Shown: positions 34,172 through 44,215, counted from the stretch's first letter. The stretch: DNA of 64,000 nt from Tepidibacter mesophilus (GCF_002724055.1 NZ_BDQY01000001.1:248001-312000), one strand, 5' to 3'. Notes: generated by a model from the sequence alone, not told the origin. Program-made: numbers and translations.

Positions 34172-34741
34172 TTATTTCTTGATAATATCAATATTATATT
34201 TTAAATATTTAACAGTTCCTTTATATGAAATTTTAGTTAAATAAATATTTAAAATTAAAAACAGTGACCCTAAAGCAGTTGTTCCTATACCTATAAATAT
34301 AACTACTATAGGATTCATGTTAATACCAAAATTTCCTCCTAATACAGGTCCAAATATTGCACCTATGACTATTCCTATCCCACCAAAAGTTACTCCTAAA
34401 GCCGCGCCAAATAATCCTATCAGTACTCCTGCCAATCCTAAAAAAGGTCCTAAAATAAAAATCAAGTTAAACAATCCAAGAGCTATTGTAGCAATAACTG
34501 CTTTAACTATATTTATAGGTGTTGGATTATTTTGTGCATTTTCAATGACAATGTTTACTTTATATGATTTAGCTATTTTTTTAGGATCACCTAGTTCTTT
34601 TGATATTTCATCTTCTGATTTTCCTCTTGCTAGACCTACGCTAAAATGTTCTTTATAGTCATAAAGTATCTCATCTATATCAACTTTAGGTAATCCATAA
34701 AGTTGATTTTCTAAAATATCTATAAATTCTTTTTTATTCAT
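34172..34741 (-). CDS. DUF1700 family membrane protein
   Basis: The 189-residue protein starts [14 protein letters not shown] and has [15 protein letters not shown] and [17 protein letters not shown], the DUF1700 (HAAS domain) signature. Several glycine-rich membrane helices follow. It overlaps the padR gene by eight bases. HAAS-domain proteins are usually partners of PadR repressors encoded next to them, probably relaying a membrane signal. Confidence 0.9.
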   Translation of the reverse strand: MNKKEFIDILENQLYGLPKVDIDEILYDYKEHFSVGLARGKSEDEISKELGDPKKIAKSYKVNIVIENAQNNPTPINIVKAVIATIALGLFNLIFILGPFLGLAGVLIGLFGAALGVTFGGIGIVIGAIFGPVLGGNFGINMNPIVVIFIGIGTTALGSLFLILNIYLTKISYKGTVKYLKYNIDIIKK

Positions 34742-35057
34742 TTAAATCCTCCTCATTTATAATGATATTAACGCCTTTAACAAAATGATTCCACTCATTA
34801 ATTAATTCATTTTTTATTTTCTTACCTTCATCCGTTATTTTATAATATTTTCTAGGTGGTCCTTCAGTTGATTCCTTAAGATAACTTGTAAAATATCCCT
34901 CTTTTTGAAGTCTTCTTAAAAGGGGATATATGGTTCCTTCAGATATATTTATATATTTTGATATCTTTTCTACTAATTCGTATCCATAACAATCATTTTT
35001 ACTGAGTAAAACTAGAACACATAATTCTAAAACACCTTTTTTAAATTGAATATTCAT
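34734..35057 (-). CDS. PadR-family transcriptional regulator
   Basis: The 107-residue winged-helix protein has the PadR pattern [42 protein letters not shown] and [14 protein letters not shown]. The ATG at 35057 follows AAAGGG. It is the first gene of the operon with DUF1700 and DUF4097 and probably represses that operon. The inverted repeat TATAC-N6-GTATA lies within its own promoter. Confidence 0.93.
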   Translation of the reverse strand: MNIQFKKGVLELCVLVLLSKNDCYGYELVEKISKYINISEGTIYPLLRRLQKEGYFTSYLKESTEGPPRKYYKITDEGKKIKNELINEWNHFVKGVNIIINEEDLNE

Positions 35058-35095
35058 TTTTATCCCTTTCATGTATAAATTTGATTTATAATTAT

Positions 35096-35124
35096 AGTAT
35101 ATTATACGGTATTGTATATTGCAA
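35096..35124 (-). promoter_or_regulatory. padR promoter with PadR-type operator
   Basis: -35 TTGCAA (35124-35119), 17-bp spacer, -10 TATACT (35101-35096) on the minus strand. The spacer contains TATAC-N6-GTATA (35103-35118), the form of operator bound by PadR-family repressors, so autoregulation is likely. Confidence 0.7.
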
Positions 35125-35176
35125 GGTACTAAGCAAAAAACAAATCTAAAAAGACTATATATTTTGATATATAGTC

Positions 35177-36115
35177 TTAATATAAGGTATTTACTTTAAC
35201 CTCTTCACATTCAATTATATAAATTTTATTTAATCCTTCTTTAAATTTAATATTTCCTTTTGTATAACTATTATCAGATTCTTCATTTTGTAAATCACTA
35301 TTTTTATTCCAATCTACGCTGCCTTGTAATCCATCCACGTTTTTTAGCGTTGCAAATATATCTAAACTATCATCTGTACCCACATTTATATCTACACCTG
35401 AAGCATTCTTTATAACCCATTTATTTTTCACAGCATCTCCATCTATATTTATATTTTGGTTGTTCCCTTGTATTTCAATATCCTTATTTCCTGGTAAAAA
35501 TATTGTATATTCAACCCAAGTAAGTCCGGGATTTAAATTCTCAGCTCTTGGTAAATCTTCAAATTCTATATATAAATTATCTCCAACTTTTCTTGACTTT
35601 ATTTTTGAATTATTTATAATAGTTTCTGATTCTTGCTTTGAACCTGCTAAAACTGTTCCTTTTCCTGAAACTATAATTTTATTATTAGTGCCCTCTTTTA
35701 TATTTAATGTTGTATATGTATATTGTTTTGGATAATCTACTATCACTTTTTCTATATTATTATCTATATTAATTTCTTTATCATCAATCAAAACACTATA
35801 CTCTTGTCTACTTATACAGCTTGATAACTTTGTCATTATATCAAGTGAATGTATTGTATATGCACCAATGCTAAATAGTCCTATTGATATGATCATAAAT
35901 ATACTTAAGATATCGTATTTTACTTTTGATTCTTCTTCCTTTGAAAAATACACATAAGCTATAATTTCAAATCCAAGTATTATTAAAATTACAGGCCAAA
36001 ATCTAAATATATATTCAGTTACTAATGCTACCTTTAATAAAGATGCTAGTAATACTAACCCTAATATAATAAACATTACACCTGAAGATAAATTTCCTAC
36101 TCTCCATCTTCGCAT
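35177..36115 (-). CDS. LiaF-like membrane protein (DUF5668-type N-terminus)
   Basis: The 312 residues have four short membrane helices in the first ~120 ([54 protein letters not shown]), then a beta-rich extracytoplasmic half with [20 protein letters not shown]. The plan resembles LiaF-type toast-rack proteins. It overlaps the upstream membrane protein gene by 19 bases with its own SD GGAGG. Likely involved in envelope-stress signalling; specific function unknown. Confidence 0.65.
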   Translation of the reverse strand: MRRWRVGNLSSGVMFIILGLVLLASLLKVALVTEYIFRFWPVILIILGFEIIAYVYFSKEEESKVKYDILSIFMIISIGLFSIGAYTIHSLDIMTKLSSCISRQEYSVLIDDKEINIDNNIEKVIVDYPKQYTYTTLNIKEGTNNKIIVSGKGTVLAGSKQESETIINNSKIKSRKVGDNLYIEFEDLPRAENLNPGLTWVEYTIFLPGNKDIEIQGNNQNINIDGDAVKNKWVIKNASGVDINVGTDDSLDIFATLKNVDGLQGSVDWNKNSDLQNEESDNSYTKGNIKFKEGLNKIYIIECEEVKVNTLY

Positions 36116-36927
36116 TGAATTTCCTCCTTTTTTTTATTTACATTAAGAAGCTTTATTCCTCCTACTATAAATACACTTCCTACAACCACTGTTGTTAAAT
36201 ACCTTTTTATTGTATAAATACTTATATATTTTGTAATACCTATATATTTAATTAAAGTATCAAATCCATCAATTAGTATATTTTGAAATATTACGATACA
36301 GCCTATAGTAATTAATGCATATCCAAATATTTTACTTTTATCTTTTGTTAAAAATGTGTTTTCTTTTAAAGAACTAAATATAGAAACATCTTTACCTTGT
36401 AAGTTTTCTTCTGATGCCTTATGCATAGCATCAAACAGGCTGTAAAACCAAATTATAGGTACTAAAAGCATGAAAAAGTTAATTTCTAAAAAATCAGTAA
36501 GGAAAAATGGTAAGAAAAAAGTACACATTAGCTGAACACCTTGTTCTTTCAAGTTTAGATACATATGACCTGCACCTGGAATTATAGATAAAACCATAGC
36601 TATAACTTTTTTATTTTGAATAGTACTTCCCAATTCTAAATTAAATTCTTTATTATAATCTTCAACGCTACTAATATATCCTTTATTTATTTTATCAACT
36701 AAAATCATACTATCAACCATACCTATTAACCAAATAATAGGAAATACTATTAGTAATGCTTCTCCTTGATATATACCTAAAATTTCAACCGTAAAAAACA
36801 CCATAAACAGATTAGCAATTAAACTCACAAAAAATACTACTCCTCTTTGTATATTATCAAGATATACATGAGATAGCCCTGGTATTATAGATAGTACAAA
36901 AGTAAATAATTTACTTTTTTTATTCAT
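36097..36927 (-). CDS. Polytopic membrane protein with two TM2-like repeats
   Basis: The 277 residues contain a duplicated unit, FTFVLSIIPGLSHVYLDNIQRGV and IAMVLSIIPGAGHMYLNLKEQGV, each followed by hydrophobic helices and a PIIW..GMVDSM / PIIWFYSLFDAM segment. The repeat is similar to TM2-type domains. A C-terminal pair of helices precedes a charged tail. The ATG at 36927 follows GGGGGGACTTTCT; the longer ORF to 37023 lacks an SD. It is the first gene of a two-gene unit with the LiaF-like protein. Confidence 0.7.
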   Translation of the reverse strand: MNKKSKLFTFVLSIIPGLSHVYLDNIQRGVVFFVSLIANLFMVFFTVEILGIYQGEALLIVFPIIWLIGMVDSMILVDKINKGYISSVEDYNKEFNLELGSTIQNKKVIAMVLSIIPGAGHMYLNLKEQGVQLMCTFFLPFFLTDFLEINFFMLLVPIIWFYSLFDAMHKASEENLQGKDVSIFSSLKENTFLTKDKSKIFGYALITIGCIVIFQNILIDGFDTLIKYIGITKYISIYTIKRYLTTVVVGSVFIVGGIKLLNVNKKKEEIQCEDGE

Positions 36928-37028
36928 AGAAAGTCCCCCCTTTATTTTTTCTAATGTAATCACACACTCATTATACATCAAATAAAAACATTTTTGGTTT
37001 AAATTGTATTTTAAATTTTTCATAAAAG

Positions 37029-37066
37029 TTGCCTCTTAACAGAAACTAATTTCCATTTCGAGGCAA
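37029..37066 (-). terminator. Putative terminator downstream of the ABC operon
   Basis: TTGCCTC ... GAGGCAA inverted repeat followed on the minus strand by CTTTTATG. The loop is long (24 nt). Confidence 0.45.
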
Positions 37067-37069
37067 ACC

Positions 37070-37156
37070 TTATTTTTGAATTGATATCAAGTAAAACTTA
37101 TTCAAAGCCGTATCCACTGTAAAACTATCACCTACAGAAGATAGAAGTCTTATAAT
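37070..37156 (-). pseudogene. Short coding remnant
   Basis: On the minus strand a 28-codon stretch reads IIRLLSSVGDSFTVDTALNK and continues to a TAA at 37070. It looks like the tail of a former protein but has no start or SD, and no family can be named. Confidence 0.3.
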
Positions 37157-37268
37157 TAATAGTCATTGGATAAAATTATAAACTAATTTAATACACATAA
37201 ATTTCAAAGAATGAGTTTCAAAATTATGTTGAGGATATGAGCATATCATATAAGATAATGCAAATTTT

Positions 37269-39302
37269 TTATTTGAAAAAGTCTTTAATAAAATTAGGAG
37301 CGCTGTCTTCATCAAAAGTTCCATAATCTATGTTGTTTTTATCCTCTGAATAAAATCCTATAATATACTTTGCGTTTGAATCTCCATTATAATACTCATT
37401 TTCATAATCCTTTAAACATATTTCTATTTTATCCTTGTCTACTATTTCTAACCTTTTTACTTTTTTATCTCCTTGATTTATATATCTATCATACTGATCT
37501 ATATGTATATCATCTTTATCTTCTTTTCTTTCAACAACAGCATAAGCTATATCTTCTGGGTTAATTCTGGAATTTTTTATATAATCTTTTTCTTTTAACC
37601 ATTTTTCAAGTTTAACGAACGCTTTGTCCCATCCTATATTTATACTATTATCATACTTATCTTGCATAGCATCTTCGTTATTATCTTTTTTATTTTCTAC
37701 TAATGAAACATCTATATCTGCCCAATATACTTTATTATCTGTCATTTCTTCATATTTTTGATTATTTATTTCATCTTTTAGAAGTTCTAAGCATTCTTCA
37801 ATTTCTTCTTGATTAGTTATAGAGGTTACTTTATTACTATTTCCTGTAGGTCTAATTGTTATTTTTTCAATATCAGAATCATTAATATCAAAAATTCTAT
37901 TGTTTATTTTTTTATATTCCTTAGATTCATATATAGGTTTTAAATATTTAATGTACTTTTCTTTTGAAATATCATAACTCCTTTTTATTGTTTTTCCATT
38001 TTTTAATTTATATGCAATAGCAACATGTTCATTTGAATTATCTTTTTGTAAATTTTTCTTTTTATCATCTATAATCTGCTTATGAAGTTGTTGAATATTG
38101 TGCAAATTATCTTCATTGTAATAAAATTTTTCTTCTTCAGATTCTATCAATCCATAAAAACCTCTATCAAAATATATGCTCTCTACTTTTTTTAAATCTG
38201 GAACATATTTTTCATATCCAATAATATCAAATTTCAACCCCAATAAAAGTATTATTATTATTCCAACATATATAAAATATCCTTTTACGTTTTTGAATAC
38301 TCTTAAAGATTTATTTATAGTAATTTCTGCAATAAAATATCCAATTAAAGACATAATAATGTACCAAGATAATACCCATTGAATATTTTTACCGTATTCT
38401 AGAAAATATAGTCCCCCTAATAGCATACTACAAAATGTTACCCCATATTTAAATATAGGCTTAAAATGTCTAAAAGCAATAGACTGCGATGCTGATTCAA
38501 GATTTCTTTTGTTATATAACGTTTTAGATATACAATATAAGATAATATAACTAATTATATATATCATTATTGCTTTAAAACTCATCATATTTTTGCTTCC
38601 TACTACAACTTCTATTGTTAATGGAGATAATTTAAATATATCACTACGCATAAAATAAGAATCTACACTAAATCCATAAACGAAAATTCCCATGTTAAAA
38701 AATATTAAAGTAGTTAACCCTACAGGCAAAAATAAAAATATGTAAGTTAATACACCTTGGACAGCGGATATTCCTGTAATCATTCCTACAAGAACACTAA
38801 ACATAAAAATTAATATACTTAGGATTATAGTTATTCCACCCCATCTTAGAATATCTATTGTATATACAATGTCCTTATAGTAACCATTATAATCTAGTGT
38901 AGAATTTAATATAACACAAGCAATTGTAGTTACAAGTACTGGTATTGTTAAAAGTATTGTGCCTACAAATATATGATTATTATATAAATCTCCTCTTTTT
39001 ATAGGAAGAGCATGTATCATATCTGATGATTTTTTTACGTGTATATATCTAAATAATAAAATTGCTAGCAATATAGGTATAACTCCTATTAAAATCATTG
39101 TTTCTCCAGTTTCAAAATCAAATAAACTTTTTATTGGGTTATTGTTATAATGTCCATAATTTTCAACCTCACTATTAATCATAAGTATTCTCATTGGTAT
39201 AGTAAGCAATAACCCTAATAAATAAACCGCTCCTATCCAAGAAAATCTTTTTAAATCATTTAATATAACGCCTTTATTAAACAATGATATTTTCGATTTC
39301 AT
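37269..39302 (-). CDS. ABC transporter permease, YtrC/D-like with large extracytoplasmic domain
   Basis: The 677-residue membrane protein has about six helices in residues 20-270 (SWIGAVYLLGLLLTIPMRIL, ETMILIGVIPILLAILLF, others), two or three more around 285-350, then a ~300-residue soluble domain rich in Asp/Asn/Lys. It follows an ABC ATPase (overlap 26 bases) and a YtrA-type GntR regulator, the ytr operon plan. Such systems are induced by cell-wall-active compounds. The ATG at 39302 follows GGGGGG. Confidence 0.78.
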   Translation of the reverse strand: MKSKISLFNKGVILNDLKRFSWIGAVYLLGLLLTIPMRILMINSEVENYGHYNNNPIKSLFDFETGETMILIGVIPILLAILLFRYIHVKKSSDMIHALPIKRGDLYNNHIFVGTILLTIPVLVTTIACVILNSTLDYNGYYKDIVYTIDILRWGGITIILSILIFMFSVLVGMITGISAVQGVLTYIFLFLPVGLTTLIFFNMGIFVYGFSVDSYFMRSDIFKLSPLTIEVVVGSKNMMSFKAIMIYIISYIILYCISKTLYNKRNLESASQSIAFRHFKPIFKYGVTFCSMLLGGLYFLEYGKNIQWVLSWYIIMSLIGYFIAEITINKSLRVFKNVKGYFIYVGIIIILLLGLKFDIIGYEKYVPDLKKVESIYFDRGFYGLIESEEEKFYYNEDNLHNIQQLHKQIIDDKKKNLQKDNSNEHVAIAYKLKNGKTIKRSYDISKEKYIKYLKPIYESKEYKKINNRIFDINDSDIEKITIRPTGNSNKVTSITNQEEIEECLELLKDEINNQKYEEMTDNKVYWADIDVSLVENKKDNNEDAMQDKYDNSINIGWDKAFVKLEKWLKEKDYIKNSRINPEDIAYAVVERKEDKDDIHIDQYDRYINQGDKKVKRLEIVDKDKIEICLKDYENEYYNGDSNAKYIIGFYSEDKNNIDYGTFDEDSAPNFIKDFFK

Positions 39303-40173
39303 ACCCAATACCCCCCATTTCGTAAATAAATATTTCTTCTAATGTTAATGGTAAAATATCTAAAATTTTTGGATCATACTTTTCTAAATTAGATATTATA
39401 GTTTCTTTTTTACCTCTAACAATTAATAAAACAATGCTTCCTCTTTCTTCATTATAAAGTATATCTATTTCCTCTAAAGTATCTTTTGGCATTTTATTAA
39501 AAGCAACTTGTATCTTATGAATATCAGATTTTAAATCATCTAAATCCTTTTGAATTACCATACTTCCTTTATGAAGTATTCCTATATGATCACATATATC
39601 TTCAAGTTCTCTCAAATTATGAGAAGATATAAATACTGTCATTTCTCTTTCTGCTACATCTTGAATAATTAAATTCTTTATTTTTTTTCTCATAACAGGA
39701 TCTAATCCATCAACTGGCTCATCTAAAATCATAATCTTCGGCATTGTAGATAAACTCAACCAAAATGCTACTTGCCTTTGCATACCTTTAGATAAACTAC
39801 TAATTCTTTTATTAATATTTATATTAAAGACTTCTTCTAGTTTTTCAAATCTCTCTTCATTCCAGTTTTTATAAATTCTTTTATAGAATTTAGCCATTTC
39901 TTTTATTGTATATTGAGCGAAGAAATAAAGAGTATCAGGCATAAATATCATGTCTGATTTTATATCTATATTTTCATATACTTCATTATTATCTATGTAT
40001 ACTTCTCCACTGTCTTGTTTGTAAATACCTGATAGAAGTTTCAAAAGTGTAGTTTTTCCCGCTCCATTCGAACCTACTAACCCGTATATCGAACCTCTTT
40101 CTACACTTAAACTAACATTTTTTAAAGCTTCAAACCCTTCAAAAGATTTACTTACATTCTTTGTTACAATCAT
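39277..40173 (-). CDS. ABC transporter ATP-binding protein (YtrB-like)
   Basis: The 298-residue ATPase has Walker A GSNGAGKTTLL, Q-loop region MPDTLYFFAQYT, signature LSKGMQRQVAFWLSL, Walker B IMILDEPVDGLDP and H-loop ISSHNLREL. It starts inside the end of the GntR gene (26-base overlap) with SD AAGGAGG and overlaps the permease gene. It powers the adjacent large permease. Confidence 0.93.
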   Translation of the reverse strand: MIVTKNVSKSFEGFEALKNVSLSVERGSIYGLVGSNGAGKTTLLKLLSGIYKQDSGEVYIDNNEVYENIDIKSDMIFMPDTLYFFAQYTIKEMAKFYKRIYKNWNEERFEKLEEVFNININKRISSLSKGMQRQVAFWLSLSTMPKIMILDEPVDGLDPVMRKKIKNLIIQDVAEREMTVFISSHNLRELEDICDHIGILHKGSMVIQKDLDDLKSDIHKIQVAFNKMPKDTLEEIDILYNEERGSIVLLIVRGKKETIISNLEKYDPKILDILPLTLEEIFIYEMGGIGYEIENIIV

Positions 40174-40555
40174 TTCCTTCTCCTCCTTTAACCAAGCTTT
40201 CAGCTTCTGAAATCATATCTATAATTTCATTTTTGCCCATACCTAAATAAATAGCCTCAGACAAATTCTTAACTAATTCTTTTTTTATATTTGTTAACTT
40301 TTCAGAATTTATAATTTGTGATGATGACATTACAAAACTTCCTTTCCCCTTTATAGAATATATATATCCTTGTCTTTCTAGCTCTCTATATGCCTTTTGA
40401 ATAGTATTTGGGTTAATTGTAAGCTGTTTTGAAAGTGTACGTACCGAAGGTAGTTTTTCATCTACTTTTAATACCTCACTAATTATAAGTTCTTTAAATC
40501 TTTCTACTAATTGTTCATATATAGGTAGTCTGCTTCTTAAATCTAATTCAAACAT
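40148..40555 (-). CDS. GntR-family regulator, YtrA subfamily
   Basis: The 135-residue protein has an N-terminal winged helix (RSRLPIYEQLVERFKELIIS, LPSVRTLSKQLTINPNTIQKAYRELERQGYIYSIKGKGSF) and a short two-helix C-terminal domain as in YtrA. It represses the ABC operon that follows. An inverted repeat covering the -10 region lies just upstream, which fits autorepression. Confidence 0.93.
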   Translation of the reverse strand: MFELDLRSRLPIYEQLVERFKELIISEVLKVDEKLPSVRTLSKQLTINPNTIQKAYRELERQGYIYSIKGKGSFVMSSSQIINSEKLTNIKKELVKNLSEAIYLGMGKNEIIDMISEAESLVKGGEGNDCNKECK

Positions 40556-40595
40556 GTATGCCCTCCTTTCATTCTATCTGTATCATATGTATTAT

Positions 40596-40618
40596 CTGTA
40601 TTATTATATGTAGTACAG
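40596..40618 (-). promoter_or_regulatory. YtrA-type operator over the -10 region
   Basis: On the minus strand CTGTACTA-N7-TAATACAG forms a 23-bp inverted repeat (7 of 8 arm positions pair) that encloses a TATAAT. Similar half-sites (CTGTATCATATGTATTA) continue downstream at 40579-40595. Confidence 0.6.
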
Positions 40619-40666
40619 TTTTAATTATAGCTCAAGTTTTATATTTTGTAAATACAAAAACAAAAA

Positions 40667-40687
40667 AAGAAGGCTAAAAGCCTTCTT
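40667..40687 (-). terminator. Terminator of the rbs operon
   Basis: AAGAAGGCT-loop-AGCCTTCTT just after rbsB, followed by TTTTTTG on the minus strand. Confidence 0.9.
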
Positions 40688-40696
40688 CAATATTTA

Positions 40697-41602
40697 TTAT
40701 TCAGTTACTAACTTTAATTCAACAGGTATGAATTTTTCTAAACTCTCACCTTTTATTACCTTATCTGCACTTTCAACTCCTAAAGAACCTATTTGATCTG
40801 GTTGTTGAGCAACTGTTGCAGCCATTTTTCCTTCTTTTACAGATGCTACAGCATCATCTGTTGCGTCAAATCCTACAACCATAATTTCTTTTCCACTTGT
40901 TTGTATTGCCTTTAAAGCCCCTAGAGCCATTTCATCATTATGCGCAAATACTGCATTTATTTCCGGATTAGCTTGTAACATATTTTCCATTACTGAAAGT
41001 CCTTTTGTTCTATCAAAGTCAGCAGCTTGTTTTGCTACTACCTCTATTTCACTAGTTTTTATAGCATCATTGAACCCTTGTCCTCTATCTCTTGTAGCAG
41101 AAGCTCCTGGTATCCCTTCAAGTTCAACCATTTTACCTTTTCCACCTAATTTTTCTATTATATATTCTCCTGCCATTTTTCCACCAGCTACATTATCAGA
41201 AGCTATATGTGTTACAACATCTCCTCCATTAGCAGCTCTGTCTAATGTTATAACTGGAATATTAGCATTATTTGCAGTTTGAACAGCATTTACTACTGCA
41301 TCTGAGTCAACAGGATTTATCATTATTAGAGATACTCCTCTTGTAGTTAAATCCTCCATATTTGCAATTTCCTTAGCAGGATCATTTTGAGAATCAAGTA
41401 CAACAAGTTCATAACCTAATTCTTTCGCCTTAGCCTCTGCTCCATCTTTTAATGTTACAAAGAATGGATTATTAAGAGTTGATAATACTAACCCTATTTT
41501 TTTGCCACCTTCTTGTGTTGTATTGTCTTGTTGTTTTCCACATCCAGCAAGCATTCCTAAAGTTAAAATAGCAACAAGTAAAATCGAAAATATTTTTTTC
41601 AT
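40697..41602 (-). CDS. rbsB: Ribose ABC transporter substrate-binding lipoprotein
   Basis: The 301-residue type I periplasmic-binding-fold protein has a lipoprotein signal ([20 protein letters not shown], lipid-modified Cys21). Ribose-binding hallmarks include [46 protein letters not shown] and [14 protein letters not shown]. It captures ribose for RbsAC. It is last in the operon, unusual in being separated from rbsC by a 172-bp gap that contains structured element copy B. The SD GAGGAGG is immediately after that element. Confidence 0.95.
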   Translation of the reverse strand: MKKIFSILLVAILTLGMLAGCGKQQDNTTQEGGKKIGLVLSTLNNPFFVTLKDGAEAKAKELGYELVVLDSQNDPAKEIANMEDLTTRGVSLIMINPVDSDAVVNAVQTANNANIPVITLDRAANGGDVVTHIASDNVAGGKMAGEYIIEKLGGKGKMVELEGIPGASATRDRGQGFNDAIKTSEIEVVAKQAADFDRTKGLSVMENMLQANPEINAVFAHNDEMALGALKAIQTSGKEIMVVGFDATDDAVASVKEGKMAATVAQQPDQIGSLGVESADKVIKGESLEKFIPVELKLVTE

Positions 41603-41625
41603 TTGTATTTCCTCCTCTTTAATTT

Positions 41626-41757
41626 TTATCCGAAAGCTAAGAGTTCTATATATACCCTCTTGCGATTGATGACAAAAACTCTATAGCTTCTAGATTGATT
41701 CAACTATAAATCCAGATTATAAAAATTGAATCTGAATTAAGTTTCACTTTATATTAA
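41626..41757 (-). ncRNA. Structured repeated leader element, copy B (between rbsC and rbsB)
   Basis: It shares with copies A and C the 5' end TTAATATAAAGTGAAACTTA, the internal AATCTAGAAGCT and the 3' end TAGCTTTCGGATAA, then leads straight into the rbsB SD. Its interior sequence differs but folds the same way. P1 is AATTCAGATT / AATCTGGATT (10 bp, one G-U) against AATTAAGATGGAGT / ACTCCAGCTGAATT in copy A. The first P3 inner pair changes from A-U to G-C. The P2 hairpin with CCCTAGGGG is missing. Located inside an operon, it may uncouple or boost rbsB expression. Confidence 0.7.
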
Positions 41758-41774
41758 GGCATTAACCATAATAT

Positions 41775-42707
41775 CTATTTTGATTTTCTGTCTAAAAGAA
41801 CTGCTATTAATATTACTGCTCCTTTTGCAATCATTTGATAATAAGAGGATACATTTAGCAGGTTAAGCGAATTGTTTAATATTCCTATAATCAAAGCACC
41901 AACAACTGTTCCAAGTATACTTCCCTGTCCTCCCGCAAGACTTGTTCCTCCTAAAACTACAGCAGCAATAGCATCTAGTTCATATCCTGAACCAGCATTT
42001 GGCTGAGCAGAAAAAAGTCTTGAAGTTACTATAATTCCTGATAACGATGCTAGTATTCCACTTATTGTATAAACCCATATTTTTAATTTAGTAGTATTTA
42101 GTCCTGATAATCTTGAAGCTTCTTCATTTCCACCTACTGCATAGACATATCTACCTAGTTTTGTTTGAGTTAATATATAGTAACATATAGCAAATACTAC
42201 AATCATAAAGTATACAGGTACTGGTATTCCTAATAATTGACCTGCTCCTAACTTTGAAAAAGCCATGGCACCTTTGCTATTTCCTAATCCTATAGGTCTT
42301 CCATCAGTAAAAACTAAAGTAGCTCCTCTAAGTATTGTCATCATTGCAAGAGTTGCAATGAAGGGTTGGATTTTTCCTTTACTTATAATTAACCCACTTA
42401 CCGCTCCTAAAACTCCTCCTACTGCAAGTGCTGCTATAATAGCTACGAATACATTCATTCCTGAAGCTATTAAACTTGCACAAATAGCTCCCGAAAATGC
42501 AAGTACTGAACCTACCGACAGGTCTATTCCTCCAGTTAGTATTACAAATGTCATACCCGCTGCAATAACAGCATTTATAGATGTTTGTTTAAACACATTT
42601 AGCATATTAGGTACTGTTAAAAATCTAGGACTTAAAAAGGAAATTATTATAGAAAATACTATAAGTCCTATTATAGATTTAAATTTCATAAGTTTTTCTT
42701 TATTCAT
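41775..42707 (-). CDS. rbsC: Ribose ABC transporter permease
   Basis: The 310-residue polytopic permease of the RbsC family has NAVIAAGMTFVILTGGIDLSVGSVLAFSG, the GKIQPFIATLAMMTILRGA motif and the C-terminal AIAAVVLGGTSLAGGQGSILGT. It forms the membrane channel with RbsA as ATPase. It starts just after rbsA with SD GGAGG. Confidence 0.95.
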   Translation of the reverse strand: MNKEKLMKFKSIIGLIVFSIIISFLSPRFLTVPNMLNVFKQTSINAVIAAGMTFVILTGGIDLSVGSVLAFSGAICASLIASGMNVFVAIIAALAVGGVLGAVSGLIISKGKIQPFIATLAMMTILRGATLVFTDGRPIGLGNSKGAMAFSKLGAGQLLGIPVPVYFMIVVFAICYYILTQTKLGRYVYAVGGNEEASRLSGLNTTKLKIWVYTISGILASLSGIIVTSRLFSAQPNAGSGYELDAIAAVVLGGTSLAGGQGSILGTVVGALIIGILNNSLNLLNVSSYYQMIAKGAVILIAVLLDRKSK

Positions 42708-42709
42708 TA

Positions 42710-44203
42710 TTAAGCCTCCTTTACACCGACTGCACTCTTCATTATCTTTTCTTGAGTTGCATCATTCATATTGAATTCTCCTGTAATTTTACCTTCATGA
42801 AGTACCAGTATTCTATCACTCATCCCTAAAATTTCAGGCATTTCTGAAGATATCATTATAATTGCTTTTCCTTGCTCTTTTAATATATTTATAAGATCAT
42901 AAATTTCTTTTTTAGCTCCCACATCTACTCCTCTAGTAGGTTCATCTAATATCAAAACCTCTGGCTCTGTCATAATAGCTTTTGCAATAGCTACTTTTTG
43001 TTGGTTTCCTCCGCTTAGATTCTTAATTATTTGATTAATACTAGGAGTTTTTATAGACATTTTATTTATATAATCTTTTACATTACTTTCTTCTTTAGTT
43101 TTATCTATTTTAAATACAGTAGAAATCTTGTCCAAAGATGATATAGTCATGTTTTCCTTTACAGAAAGTCCCAATATTAATCCTTCTGACTTTCTATCCT
43201 CACATACATAAGCGATTGCTTCTTTTAATCCTTCTTTTGGAGAATTTATACTCACCTTTTTACCATTTATAAAAATCTCACCTGTATTTTTACTTATAGC
43301 TCCATATAAAGTTTTTGCAAGTTCTGTTCTTCCAGCTCCCATAAGTCCTGAAATCCCAAGTATTTCTCCTTTTTTAACTTCAAAATTTATATCTTTTACA
43401 TATTGATTACTAAGATTACTAACCTTCAATACTGTTTCTCCAGTTGAAGTATTTATTTTTGGAAACTGTTCCGTAAGTTTTCTTCCTACCATCATTTCAA
43501 TTACTTTATCTTCATCTAACTTGGAAACCTTTTCCTCTCCTACATACTTTCCATCTCTTAAAATAGTAATATCATCACATATTTCAAATATTTCCTTTAG
43601 TCTGTGTGAAATGTAAACGATTGCCTTGTCTTCATTCTTAAGTTCATTTATAACTTTAAATAAACTTACTGTTTCTTTATCTGTTAACGCATCTGTAGGC
43701 TCATCCATTATTATTATCTTTGCATTTAAAGAAAGAGCCTTTGCTATTTCAACCATTTGTTGCTCACCTAAACTAAGACTTCCCAACAATTCTTTAGGAC
43801 TTTTATCTACTCTTAACTTCTTTAAAAGCACTTCTGAATCTTTATAAAGCTTTGACCAATCTATTTTTCCAAATGAATTTAGAGGTTCTCTTCCTAAAAA
43901 TATATTCTCACCTATAGTTAACTGATGAATCAAGTTAAGCTCCTGATGTATTATTGCTATTCCTTTTTCTTGTGCATCTTTAGGTCCCCTAAGTTCTATT
44001 TTCTGTCCTTCATAATAAATTTCACCATCATTTTTCTTATAAACACCACTTAATATTTTCATTAGTGTTGATTTACCTGCTCCATTTTCTCCAAGTAGTG
44101 CCATTACTTTTCCTGTATATAACTTCAAATCAACTCCATCTAAAGCTTTTACTCCAGGAAACTCTTTAGTTATACCTCTCATTTCTAAAATTGGTTTCTT
44201 CAT
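42710..44203 (-). CDS. rbsA: Ribose ABC transporter ATP-binding protein
   Basis: The 497-residue double ATPase has Walker A GENGAGKST in domain 1, signature LSLGEQQMVEIA and a second domain with GLMGAGRTEL and LSGGNQQKVAIAKA. It energises ribose import. The ATG at 44203 is preferred because AGAGGTG directly precedes it; the ORF extension starts within that SD. Confidence 0.95.
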   Translation of the reverse strand: MKKPILEMRGITKEFPGVKALDGVDLKLYTGKVMALLGENGAGKSTLMKILSGVYKKNDGEIYYEGQKIELRGPKDAQEKGIAIIHQELNLIHQLTIGENIFLGREPLNSFGKIDWSKLYKDSEVLLKKLRVDKSPKELLGSLSLGEQQMVEIAKALSLNAKIIIMDEPTDALTDKETVSLFKVINELKNEDKAIVYISHRLKEIFEICDDITILRDGKYVGEEKVSKLDEDKVIEMMVGRKLTEQFPKINTSTGETVLKVSNLSNQYVKDINFEVKKGEILGISGLMGAGRTELAKTLYGAISKNTGEIFINGKKVSINSPKEGLKEAIAYVCEDRKSEGLILGLSVKENMTISSLDKISTVFKIDKTKEESNVKDYINKMSIKTPSINQIIKNLSGGNQQKVAIAKAIMTEPEVLILDEPTRGVDVGAKKEIYDLINILKEQGKAIIMISSEMPEILGMSDRILVLHEGKITGEFNMNDATQEKIMKSAVGVKEA

Positions 44204-44215
44204 ATTTTTCACCTC

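Noticed and set aside
42265-42774. 169-codon plus-strand open frame opposite rbsC
   Set aside because: Antisense shadow of a hydrophobic permease gene; rbsC is unambiguous.
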